A stretch of 64,000 nucleotides of DNA. Origin: Deltaproteobacteria bacterium. Lineage in GTDB: Bacteria > Desulfobacterota > DSM-4660 > Desulfatiglandales > Desulfatiglandaceae. Made by a program: the position numbers and the translations under genes. The stretch covers positions 1 through 64,000 of the forward strand of contig JAFDIS010000007.1 of NCBI GenBank assembly GCA_019307945.1, read 5' to 3'. Positions 9,530 through 16,970 of the stretch are shown in pieces; within the stretch, counting starts at the first letter, position 1; every line of letters starts with the position of its first letter. The notes under the pieces are model-generated. The model ran no database searches. It was given only the letters and a program-made list of their open reading frames with translations, and had not been told where the DNA came from.

Positions 9530-9557
9530 GGGGAGGGGAAGCTCCCTCTCCCCTCAT
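9530..9557 (+). terminator. Imperfect G/C hairpin downstream of the NuoG-like gene
   Basis: A GGGGAGGGGA arm pairs with TCCCTCTCCCC through a 3-base loop with one bulge. It lies 67 bases after the NuoG-like stop codon and just before the CbpM-like gene. There is no T run, so it may be a weak terminator or processing site. Confidence 0.3.
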
Positions 9558-9574
9558 GGGAGGATGAAAGGAGC

Positions 9575-9892
9575 ATGGCAGACACATTCCTCACCGAGAC
9601 GGAGGTCCTCCGGCGCTTCCGCATAGACGAAACGCTTCTCTCCTCCCTCATAGAGGAAGAGATCATCTGCCCCCTGTGCAGGGAGGAAACCCCGGCAAAA
9701 CTCTTTCCGTCGAGCGAGCTGGAAAAGCTCCGCCTGGCCGTTCTCCTGGTGGAGGAGATGGGGGTCAACCTCCCGGGGGTGGAAATCATTCTGCACATGA
9801 GGCGGCTTCTGCTGGAGATGAGAGCGCAGTTCGACGACATCCTGGAGGACCTCGCTCGCCAACTGGGCCGGGGCCCGGCCGGATCGCAGTAG
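9575..9892 (+). CDS. CbpM-like MerR-fold regulator/chaperone modulator
   Basis: The 105-residue protein begins with a MerR/CbpM-type winged-helix segment (TETEVLRRFRIDETLLSSLIEEEIICPLCREETPAKLF). It continues into a helical segment with VEEMGVNLPGVEIIL and MRAQFDDILEDLARQL, characteristic of chaperone modulator CbpM. In the family CbpM binds the J-domain protein CbpA; some members behave as DNA-binding regulators. ATG 9575 is preceded by AAAGGAG at good spacing, while an upstream in-frame ATG at 9527 lacks a site. No cbpA/dnaJ lies next to it here, so the partner is unknown. It ends 6 bases before the dus gene, so the two are probably co-transcribed. Confidence 0.7.
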   Translation: MADTFLTETEVLRRFRIDETLLSSLIEEEIICPLCREETPAKLFPSSELEKLRLAVLLVEEMGVNLPGVEIILHMRRLLLEMRAQFDDILEDLARQLGRGPAGSQ

Positions 9893-9898
9893 GCGCCC

Positions 9899-10927
9899 AT
9901 GAGGGAAAACACACGCGTTGCACCCGGTATGACGGAGGCGGTTCCGGTACGGCTCCGCATCAGCACGCTCCTCCTTTCCAACCGATGGCTAATGGCGCCC
10001 ATGGCCGGGATTACCCAGTCTGCCTTCCGGCGACTGGTCAAGGGATTCGGCGCAGGGCTCGTGACCACGGAGATGGTGAGCGCCATGGGCCTCAGGCTCG
10101 GCCAACCCAAGACCCTCCGATATTTGATCTTCCACCCGGAAGAACGACCCCTGGCCGTGCAGATTTTCGGATATGACCCGGAGGCCATGGCCGAGGCGGC
10201 CGGGATCGCGGTGGACGCGGGCGCCGACGCCCTGGACATCAACATGGGTTGCCCTGTGCGCAAGGTGGTCCGCACCGGGGCGGGCGGAGCCCTTCTGCGT
10301 GACCCGCAGCTTGCGGCCAAGATCGTGCGGGCGGTGCGCCGGGCATGCCAGGTACCCGTGACGGTGAAGCTCCGGGCCGGGTGGAGCCCGGATCGGTTCA
10401 CGGCGCCGGAACTGCTCCGGTCGCTGGAGGATTGCGGTGTGGATGCCGTGGTCTTGCACGCCCGGTTCGTGACCCAGGGCTTTTCGGGCCGTGCAGATTG
10501 GTCCCTCATCGCGCGGTTGAAGGAACAGGCAAGGGTCCCGGTGATCGGGAACGGGGATGTGGCAAAGGCCTCGGACGCACTTCGGATGGTCCGCGAGACC
10601 GGGTGCGATGGCGTCATGATCGGACGGGCTGCAACACATAACCCATGGATTTTTAAGCAAATAATTGATTTGGAAAAGGGCTTTCCCGTGACCCGCCCCA
10701 CACTCTCGGAGCGCAGGGGGCTCATCATGCGCCACTTTCATCTCCTGTGCGAAAGCCTGGGGCCCGATCGCGCGGCCCGACTCATGCGCGGCCTGTTGCT
10801 CCGCTATACCAAAGGCCTGGCCGGGGGAGCCCGCTTCCGTGGAGAGATTACCCGGGTCACGGACTTCGAATCGCTGGTGAAGGCCATGGATAGCTATTTT
10901 TCCTCTCTCGCCGAGTACGAGGCATGA
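9899..10927 (+). CDS. dus: tRNA-dihydrouridine synthase (DusB/NifR3 family)
   Basis: This 342-residue FMN-dependent enzyme reduces uridines in tRNA D-loops to dihydrouridine. The TIM barrel shows MAPMAGITQSAFRRL, the catalytic Cys in DINMGCPVRKVV, VTVKLRAGW and the FMN-phosphate segment DGVMIGRAATHNPW. The first 20-30 residues are not conserved, so ATG 9929 could be the true start; neither start has a strong ribosome site. The stop overlaps the start of the ispH fusion by 4 bases (ATGA), so translation is coupled. Confidence 0.92.
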   Translation: MRENTRVAPGMTEAVPVRLRISTLLLSNRWLMAPMAGITQSAFRRLVKGFGAGLVTTEMVSAMGLRLGQPKTLRYLIFHPEERPLAVQIFGYDPEAMAEAAGIAVDAGADALDINMGCPVRKVVRTGAGGALLRDPQLAAKIVRAVRRACQVPVTVKLRAGWSPDRFTAPELLRSLEDCGVDAVVLHARFVTQGFSGRADWSLIARLKEQARVPVIGNGDVAKASDALRMVRETGCDGVMIGRAATHNPWIFKQIIDLEKGFPVTRPTLSERRGLIMRHFHLLCESLGPDRAARLMRGLLLRYTKGLAGGARFRGEITRVTDFESLVKAMDSYFSSLAEYEA

Positions 10928-12666
10928 GGGTTCGGCTTGCCAAGACAGCAGGCTTTTGCATGGGCGTTCGGCGCGCCATGGAACTTGCCCTTTCCGAGGC
11001 GAACAAGTCCGACGGTCCCCTGTACACCTACGGCCCGCTGATCCACAACGAGCAGGTTCTGGACCTGCTCGAATCCAAGGGTGTGCGTTCCGTCACCGAC
11101 CTCGAGACGCTACGGGACTCGGCCCGGGGGCGGATCATCATCCGGGCCCACGGGATCCCCCCCGCCACGAGAAAGGCATTGAGGGCCTCGCCCCTGGAGG
11201 TGATCGACGGGACCTGTCCCAGGGTGGCACGCGTACAGGCCATCATCCGGTATTACACCAGCAAGGGACACACGGCTCTCATCGTGGGTGATCCTGAGCA
11301 CGCCGAAGTGGTGGGGCTCGTGGGGTATGCCAAGACCTCCGCTTATGTGATACGCCACGAAGACGAGGTGGCGGGACTCCCGGAACTGGATCGCGTGATC
11401 CTGGTGGCCCAGACCACCCAGGATGAAAAGAAATACGGGCAGGTGACACGAAAGGTCAAGGAGCGATTCCCCGACGCCAGGGTCTTCCAGACCATCTGCG
11501 AGGCAACCCGCCAGCGCCAGGAGGAAGTTCGACTCCTGGCCGAGTCCGTGGATGCAGTGGTGGTGGTGGGAGGTTATCACAGCGGCAACACGCAACGCCT
11601 CGCCCAGATCGCCCGTTCTCAGGGCGTTCCCACCTTCCACGTGGAGACTGAAAAGGAGCTGGACAAGGCAACTCTCGCGCGCATGGAGCTGATCGGGGTG
11701 ACGGCGGGCGCCTCCACCCCAAACTGGATGATCAAAAACGTGGTGAAGGAGATCGAGGGAATCCGGGATTTCCGCGACCTTCCCTGGTTGCACTGGGCCC
11801 GGAAGGGCTTCAAGTTCGCCGTGCTCAGCAACTTTCTCGCGGCCGTGGGGGCATTTTGCCTGGCCCAGACAGGTGCCGTACTTTCCGGGAGGACCGCAGG
11901 CGGCCTATACCCCTTTCTCACGTTTCTCTATATCTATGCCATGAACGTCCTTAACCGCTTCCTGGACAAGGGCGCAAGCGCGTACAACGACCCGGAAAGA
12001 GCGGCTTTCTATAGAAATTACAAGGTGTTACTGATTTTCTCGGGTCTCCTGGCGGTGACCCTTACCCTCGTGGTCGCCCACGGCCTGGGCCGCACCACTT
12101 TCTGGGTCCTTTGCGGGCTGAGTCTCCTGGGGCTGCTCTACAGCCTGCCCCTGGTACCCCGCGCCTTCCGTGGAAGTCGCCGGCGGAGCAGGATCAAGGA
12201 CATCCCCGGGTCCAAACCCCTGGTGGAAGCCCTGGCGTGGGTGGTTTTCATCTGCGTTGTCCCGCTCCTGGAAGGAGGTGGACCCTCCTGGCCCGGCGTG
12301 ACCGCCGCCGGAGTGGTGGTCTTTGCCATGAGCTATGCCCGTAGCACCTTGTTCGACCTGTTCCAGTTCCAGGGAGACCTCATCGTGGGAGCCGAGACCC
12401 TGCCCATCACCCTGGGCTTGAAAAAGACCTCCGTCCTGCTCCGCGTGGTCCTCTGCGTGGCGGCCGCAGTACTTCTGCTATCCCCGGTGCTCGGCCTGAC
12501 GCCACCTTTCTCCTTCCTCGTCCTGCTCTCCCTGGCCGCCCTTTCTTTCTGCCTGGCAGCCTACGAAAGGCGCTGGATTCACCCGGGCCCCGCCCTGGAG
12601 GCCATGGTGGAAGGGGCCTTCATCCTGAACGGGCTGCTGGCCCTGCTGTGGGGATGGGGGCGCTGA
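10924..12666 (+). CDS. ispH: Fusion: IspH (HMBPP reductase) with a C-terminal UbiA-like membrane domain
   Basis: Residues 1 to about 285 form a complete IspH. Cluster ligands are Cys12 (GFCMGVRRAME), Cys98 (DGTCPRV) and Cys192 (TICEATRQRQ). Substrate-site histidines in IHNEQV, RAHGIPP and GDPEHAEV and the SGN and GASTP motifs are also present. IspH makes IPP and DMAPP from HMBPP. Residues from about 290 to 580 form a polytopic membrane domain of the UbiA prenyltransferase fold. Its motif 1 reads NRFLDKGAS (canonical N-x3-D-x3-D; last Asp replaced by Ser). Motif 2 reads DLFQFQGDLIVG (middle Asp replaced). The membrane domain therefore may not catalyse normal prenyl transfer. There is no stop codon or frameshift between the parts. 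Confidence 0.88.
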   Translation: MRVRLAKTAGFCMGVRRAMELALSEANKSDGPLYTYGPLIHNEQVLDLLESKGVRSVTDLETLRDSARGRIIIRAHGIPPATRKALRASPLEVIDGTCPRVARVQAIIRYYTSKGHTALIVGDPEHAEVVGLVGYAKTSAYVIRHEDEVAGLPELDRVILVAQTTQDEKKYGQVTRKVKERFPDARVFQTICEATRQRQEEVRLLAESVDAVVVVGGYHSGNTQRLAQIARSQGVPTFHVETEKELDKATLARMELIGVTAGASTPNWMIKNVVKEIEGIRDFRDLPWLHWARKGFKFAVLSNFLAAVGAFCLAQTGAVLSGRTAGGLYPFLTFLYIYAMNVLNRFLDKGASAYNDPERAAFYRNYKVLLIFSGLLAVTLTLVVAHGLGRTTFWVLCGLSLLGLLYSLPLVPRAFRGSRRRSRIKDIPGSKPLVEALAWVVFICVVPLLEGGGPSWPGVTAAGVVVFAMSYARSTLFDLFQFQGDLIVGAETLPITLGLKKTSVLLRVVLCVAAAVLLLSPVLGLTPPFSFLVLLSLAALSFCLAAYERRWIHPGPALEAMVEGAFILNGLLALLWGWGR

Positions 12667-12671
12667 GAGGA

Positions 12672-13556
12672 ATGGATGGACCCCGCGTCAGCGTCATCAT
12701 CCCCACCTTCAACCGGGCCGAGTTCGTTGTCCGCGCCGTGCGATCCGCGCTGGAACAAACGGTAGCGCCCGCCGAGGTGATCGTGGTGGACGACGGCTCC
12801 CGGGACCATACGCCGGAGGTCCTGGCCCCCTTCGGAGACCGGATCGTCCGGATGGTCCATGACGGCAACCAGGGCGTTTCCGCGGCCCGGAACACGGGCC
12901 TTCGCCGCAGTCGGGCCCCCCTGGTGGCCTTCCTCGATTCGGACGATTATTGGCTTCCCCGGAAGCTGGCGGTCCAGGTCTCCTTTTTCAGGGACCACCC
13001 CGAGGCCGTGGCCTGCCAGACCGAAGAGGTCTGGATTCGCAGGGGCAGAAGGGTCAATCCCGGGGCCAGGCATCGCAAGCCTTCAGGAGACATCTTCGGT
13101 CCGTCTCTCGAGTTGTGCCTGGTAAGCCCTTCCGCCGTGATGCTGAAGCGGGATCTGTTCCGGGAGGTGGGGCTCTTTGACGAGCGCCTTCCGGCCTGCG
13201 AGGACTATGATCTGTGGCTGCGCATCGCCTGCAGATATCCGGTATACAGGCTGCCCGAGGCCCTAGTGATCAAGGAAGGCGGCCACCCCGATCAACTCTC
13301 CCGGCGATACCCCGCCATGGACCGGTACCGCATTCGATCCCTTGCCCGCCTCATCTCCAGCGGGTTGCTGGACGCCGGGCGCAGGGCGGCCGCCGTGGAG
13401 GCACTCGGGCGAAAGGCCGCCGTTTACGCGGGCGGCTGCTTCAAGCGCGGCAAGGCCATGGAAGGCATAGCGTGCCTGGCCCTCCCTCTGCTCCTTTCCG
13501 GAACCCTCAGGTCTCTTCCAGCAGGATCTTGTGATCCACCAGAGAAAGACTCTTGA
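12672..13556 (+). CDS. Family 2 (GT-A) glycosyltransferase
   Basis: This 294-residue protein has a GT2 fold: VSVIIPTFNRAEFV at the N-terminus, nucleotide-sugar-binding VIVVDDGSRD, the DXD-type FLDSDDYW, and the acceptor-side ED in ACEDYDLWLRI. It has no membrane segments and probably transfers a sugar to a lipid or cell-surface acceptor; the donor is unknown. The start is uncertain: ATG 12672 immediately follows GAGAGG, and ATG 12648 or 12654 would add 6-8 residues. The last 50 bases overlap the convergent cooT gene, and the C-terminal residues read from that overlap look unstructured. Confidence 0.85.
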   Translation: MDGPRVSVIIPTFNRAEFVVRAVRSALEQTVAPAEVIVVDDGSRDHTPEVLAPFGDRIVRMVHDGNQGVSAARNTGLRRSRAPLVAFLDSDDYWLPRKLAVQVSFFRDHPEAVACQTEEVWIRRGRRVNPGARHRKPSGDIFGPSLELCLVSPSAVMLKRDLFREVGLFDERLPACEDYDLWLRIACRYPVYRLPEALVIKEGGHPDQLSRRYPAMDRYRIRSLARLISSGLLDAGRRAAAVEALGRKAAVYAGGCFKRGKAMEGIACLALPLLLSGTLRSLPAGSCDPPEKDS

Positions 13557-13695
13557 CCCTGGCCTGGAGGTGCTTTCGTTCCCCGAAGATGTTTGTCAGG
13601 GTCACGGTCCCGCCCTCTTCTTCGAGGGTTTCCACATCCTCCAGGACCAATTCCTCCTGCCCGTTGCTCAGCAGATATGCGGACGATTCACACAT
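13507..13695 (-). CDS. cooT: CooT-family nickel-binding protein
   Basis: The 62-residue product begins MCESSAYL and has the short SH3-like beta-strand pattern of CooT (LVLEDVETLEEEGGTVTLTNIFGERK). In the family Cys2 is the nickel ligand, and CooT helps deliver nickel to carbon monoxide dehydrogenase. A GGAGCG ribosome site precedes the ATG. The start overlaps the stop of the DUF3842 gene by 8 bases, so the two are translationally coupled. CODH itself (cooS) is at 53 kb. The 3' end overlaps the convergent glycosyltransferase gene by 50 bases. Confidence 0.85.
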   Translation of the reverse strand: MCESSAYLLSNGQEELVLEDVETLEEEGGTVTLTNIFGERKHLQARVKSLSLVDHKILLEET

Positions 13696-14104
13696 GGGAA
13701 CAGCGCTCCTTCACCAATAAAACCACCTGTTGTACCAGGTGGGGCAAGGGTTCGTCGGTCAGGCCGACTATGGTCACCCGCTCCCGGGTCAGGGGGATGA
13801 GGATCTTCCCAGCGTCGCTGGAGGCCACCGCCGCGGCCATGGCGGGCGACACCTCTCCCATCATGGCATGAGCCATCAGGATGGATACCGACCCGATGAT
13901 GATGTCTGCCCTGCTGCTCGTGCGGGCGATGGCATTTTCCCCGGTGGCCCCCCGGTTGGCCCCCGCCTTCATCATCCGGGCCGTTGCCGTTGCATTGGTC
14001 CCCAGGGCCCAGATTTCGAGATCCTCACCCACTGCCTCTCGAAGCCCCTTGATCAGCAGGGCTCCGATGCCCCCTCCCTGCCCATCCATCACCATGATTT
14101 TCAC
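13688..14104 (-). CDS. DUF3842 family protein
   Basis: The 138-residue protein opens with KIMVMDGQGGGIGALLIKGL, a glycine-rich nucleotide-binding-like start typical of DUF3842. Conserved-looking GTNATATARMMKAGANRGATGENA and GRITI-like ILIPLTRERVTIVGL segments follow. No function is established. GTG 14104 is chosen because AAGGGGG lies upstream and family members start at this motif; a TTG 66 bases upstream is possible. It is translationally coupled to cooT, which suggests a link with nickel or CODH handling (inference). Confidence 0.8.
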   Translation of the reverse strand: MKIMVMDGQGGGIGALLIKGLREAVGEDLEIWALGTNATATARMMKAGANRGATGENAIARTSSRADIIIGSVSILMAHAMMGEVSPAMAAAVASSDAGKILIPLTRERVTIVGLTDEPLPHLVQQVVLLVKERCSHV

Positions 14105-14483
14105 TTGCGCCCCCTTGCCGGCGGAGTCGGCCGACAACGGCCCCCCCAATGGTTCTTTCGTTTCAGCCAACGTGTTCGATATGCTGTAAGAATATGATCA
14201 GCCGGGTTTTCATTATAGACCGGCCTGAAAATTGTTTAAAGACCATTCGGCCGTCGCGACGCTGAAATAGGAAAAGCCCTGCTTGCGGGCCTATTCAAAA
14301 GACACCAGAATCGCTTTCCCGCGCGAGCCCGCTCGGTGGTTGACCCCCACGGGCCTCTTGGCGTACCATGGCGGTCGACTTGTGCGCGTGGATCGACGCA
14401 CCCGAAAGGTACGCCTCCCGGATCTTATTAAAACAATGCCGACCCCCTTTGTCGGCCTGTCGGAAAATCCGGTCCCCCGAAAC
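14105..14483. other. Divergent intergenic region between the DUF3842 gene and plsY
   Basis: No gene is apparent. It holds a short G/C hairpin near 14275-14290 (GCCC-TGCTTGC-GGGC). A weak promoter-like pair on the plus strand, TTGACC at 14339 with TACCAT 18 bases later, could serve plsY. Nothing else recognisable is present. Confidence 0.3.
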
Positions 14484-15164
14484 ATGGATCCATCCTTCTT
14501 CCATATCGTCCTTCTTCCGCCCGCCGCCTATTTGCTGGGCTCCATTCCGTTCGGAAAACTGATCGCCCGGGCCGTAGCGGATGTGGACATAACCCGGAGG
14601 GGCAGCGGAAACATCGGGGCCACCAATGTGGCCCGGGAAGTGAGCCTTGGCTGGGGCCTCGCCACTCTCTTTCTGGACCTTCTAAAAGGGGCGCTGCCGG
14701 TGGCCGCATGGCTTTTTCTCTTTTCCGACGCTGGACTTCGGGGGGGTGGCAAAGGCCTCGCCGCAGCCCTGGCCGTTTCGGCCCTCTTGGGCCACCAGTT
14801 CCCGATCTTTTTGCGGTTCAAGGGCGGCAAGGGCGTCGCAACGGCATTGGGAGCCTTCCTCGTGCTCGCCCCGTGGCCCTGTCTCCTCTCCGCGCTCCTG
14901 TTCGCCCTCGTGGTTTACCTCCGGGGGTTTGTCTCCCTGGGATCCCTCGTCGGGGCCCTGGCCCTTCCTCTTTTCATGCTCCTAACGGCAAAGGGCCCTG
15001 CCCTGGTGAGCGCGGCCCTGGTCTCGGCCGCCCTGATCTTCCTCCGGCATCGCGACAACCTCAAACGCCTCCTTCATGGGGAAGAAATCCCCTGGCGCAG
15101 TGCGAGGCTCAAGAGAGAAGATCCAGCAGGCGGTCCAGTTCCTCGTCGGAAAAGAAATGAATGA
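14484..15164 (+). CDS. plsY: Glycerol-3-phosphate acyltransferase PlsY
   Basis: The 226-residue polytopic membrane protein transfers acyl groups from acyl phosphate to glycerol-3-phosphate, the first step of phospholipid synthesis. It shows the family motifs YLLGSIPFGKLIA, RRGSGNIGATNVAR, the RFKGGKGVATALG loop and the late LRHRDNLKRLLHGEE segment. ATG 14484 gives the normal family length. ATG 14436 would add 16 non-conserved residues; neither start has a strong ribosome site. The 3' end overlaps convergent parB by 56 bases. Confidence 0.92.
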   Translation: MDPSFFHIVLLPPAAYLLGSIPFGKLIARAVADVDITRRGSGNIGATNVAREVSLGWGLATLFLDLLKGALPVAAWLFLFSDAGLRGGGKGLAAALAVSALLGHQFPIFLRFKGGKGVATALGAFLVLAPWPCLLSALLFALVVYLRGFVSLGSLVGALALPLFMLLTAKGPALVSAALVSAALIFLRHRDNLKRLLHGEEIPWRSARLKREDPAGGPVPRRKRNE

Positions 15165-15948
15165 CGATCCTGCCCCCCTTGCCCTTACGGGCGATCTCCA
15201 CTTTAGTTCCAAGGCTCCTCTTGAGATCATCCTCCAGGCTGCGGATGTACGGGTCGGGCCGGGAGGGGGACCCAGCCCCCTTCCTTCGGCCTGAACGGGC
15301 CTTGACGCGCTCTTCCAATTGCCGCACCGAGAGCCCTTTCTTGACCACAAGATCGCGCAGCAGGGCCTGTTCCACGGGAGTCTTGACGCCGGCAAGAACC
15401 CTTGCGTGGCCCATGCTCAGCCGTCCCTCCATGAGGTCTTGCTGGATGTCGAGGGGCAGGCCAAGCAGTCGCAGTTGATTCGTGACCGTGGATCGATCTT
15501 TGCCCAGCCTCCTGGCAAGTTCCTCTTGCGTAACACCGGTCTGCTCCAGCAGGCGCTGGTATGCCAGGGCTTCCTCGATGGGGTTGAGATCCTGCCGGTG
15601 GAGATTTTCCACCAAGGCCAGTTCCAGCGATTCTGCAGGGGTTGCGTCCCGCACAACCACGGGTACCCGCTCGAGACCCGCCCTCTGGGCGGCGCGCCAG
15701 CGCCGCTCGCCGGCGATCAGTTGATAACCTTCTCCAGCCCGGCACACCAGAAGGGGTGTCAGGACCCCCTTCTCCTTGACCGAAGCGGCCATCTGCTCAA
15801 GCTCCGGTTCCGAGAACCGCTGGCGGGGCTGATGGGGGTTGGGGGAAATGGCGTCGATAGGGCACATGAGAAAGCCCCCCTCATCCTCCCGGTCCGCGTC
15901 TGGAATAAGGGCGCCGAGGCCTTTACCGAGTGCTTTTCTCTTTGCCAT
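15109..15948 (-). CDS. parB: Chromosome partitioning protein ParB
   Basis: The 279-residue protein starts MAKRKALGKGLGALIP. It has the CTP-binding/ParB box (PNPHQPRQRF and LIAGERRWRAAQRAGL), a HTH region (TGVTQEELARRLGKDRSTVTNQLRLLGL) and a C-terminal dimerisation part. ParB binds parS and slides on DNA as a CTP-gated clamp to organise the origin region. A GGGGGAGAAG site precedes ATG 15948, and the gene start overlaps the parA end by 26 bases. A perfect parS lies 113 bases upstream of parA. Confidence 0.95.
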   Translation of the reverse strand: MAKRKALGKGLGALIPDADREDEGGFLMCPIDAISPNPHQPRQRFSEPELEQMAASVKEKGVLTPLLVCRAGEGYQLIAGERRWRAAQRAGLERVPVVVRDATPAESLELALVENLHRQDLNPIEEALAYQRLLEQTGVTQEELARRLGKDRSTVTNQLRLLGLPLDIQQDLMEGRLSMGHARVLAGVKTPVEQALLRDLVVKKGLSVRQLEERVKARSGRRKGAGSPSRPDPYIRSLEDDLKRSLGTKVEIARKGKGGRIVIHFFSDEELDRLLDLLS

Positions 15949-16717
15949 GCTTCTCCCCCCCTCTTTCCATGAGTTCCCTGGCCAGGGCGAGGTAGCTTTG
16001 CGCCCCCGTGGACCGAAGGTCATACAGGAGCGCGGGTTTTCCGTGACTGGGTGCCTCGCTCAGCCGCACGTTTCGGGGAATCACCGTATCGAAAACGCCC
16101 TCCCGAAAATGGTTCCGCACCTCCTCGGCCACCTGCCGGGAGAGATTGTTGCGGGAATCATACATGGTGAGAACGATGCGGGCGAGCCGCAGGCCGGGAT
16201 TGAGGCTCCTTTTCACCGCCTTGATGGTGCGGATCAAGTGAGAAAGCCCTTCCAGTGCATAATACTCGCACTGCAGGGGCACCATCACCGCATGGGCGGC
16301 CGTCAAGGCGTTCACCGTCAGGTATCCCAGGGAAGGCGGACAATCGATGAAAACGTAATCATACCGATCATCGAGGCCCTTGAGCCCTCGGCGAAGACGA
16401 TACTCCCGCCTGTCCAGGGAGGCCAACTCGACTTCCGCGCCCACCAGTTCCGTTGTGGCCCCCAGAAGGTCCAAGCCCGCAAGGGCCGTGGGGCGGACCA
16501 CGTCCGTGAGCGGGACTCCGGCCAAGAGCAGATCGTATACGCCCCTCCGGAGGCCCTCGCGGTCGAACCCCAGGCCCGTGGTGGCGTTTCCTTGGGGATC
16601 GCAATCCACCAGGAGACAGCGTTTCTTGGCCGCCGCCAGGGAGGCGGACAGATTCACTGCGGTGGTGGTCTTTCCCACTCCACCCTTTTGATTGGCCACA
16701 CAGATGATCTCGGGCAT
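15923..16717 (-). CDS. parA: Chromosome partitioning ATPase ParA (Soj)
   Basis: The 264-residue deviant Walker-A ATPase shows NQKGGVGKTTTAVNLSASL at residues 9-27, DCDPQGNATTGLG, FIDCPPSLGYL and a C-terminal RNVRLSEAPSHGKPALLYD typical of chromosomal Soj/ParA. It forms a DNA-bound gradient that moves ParB-parS complexes. It is the first gene of the parAB operon, directly downstream of the parS-containing gap. Confidence 0.96.
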   Translation of the reverse strand: MPEIICVANQKGGVGKTTTAVNLSASLAAAKKRCLLVDCDPQGNATTGLGFDREGLRRGVYDLLLAGVPLTDVVRPTALAGLDLLGATTELVGAEVELASLDRREYRLRRGLKGLDDRYDYVFIDCPPSLGYLTVNALTAAHAVMVPLQCEYYALEGLSHLIRTIKAVKRSLNPGLRLARIVLTMYDSRNNLSRQVAEEVRNHFREGVFDTVIPRNVRLSEAPSHGKPALLYDLRSTGAQSYLALARELMERGGEKHGKEKSTR

Positions 16718-16829
16718 CGGATCCCTTGCACCCTCCGGAAAGCATGCCCACCGCTCTCCGGTCCTTTGGTCTATTTTCCGGGAATCTTGTTAGCACACCC
16801 CTCGCGCTTTGAAAAGGTCCAAAAACCGA

Positions 16830-16845
16830 TGTTTCACGTGAAACA
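16830..16845. promoter_or_regulatory. parS centromere site
   Basis: TGTTTCACGTGAAACA is an exact match to the bacterial parS consensus and a perfect 16-base palindrome. It lies between divergent parA and hypE, where chromosomal parS sites are often found close to the replication origin. I saw no second perfect copy in the window. Confidence 0.92.
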
Positions 16846-16970
16846 TGCCCCCCTGCCCCCTATCCCCTTGTGTAACGGGGTTCCGCCTGTTATCTTGTCG
16901 ACCCAACCGGTAGCCGACGGGCGGCAGATTCCTCGGGGACCCGCGCCGCCACGGCATGGGAGGATGAAGA

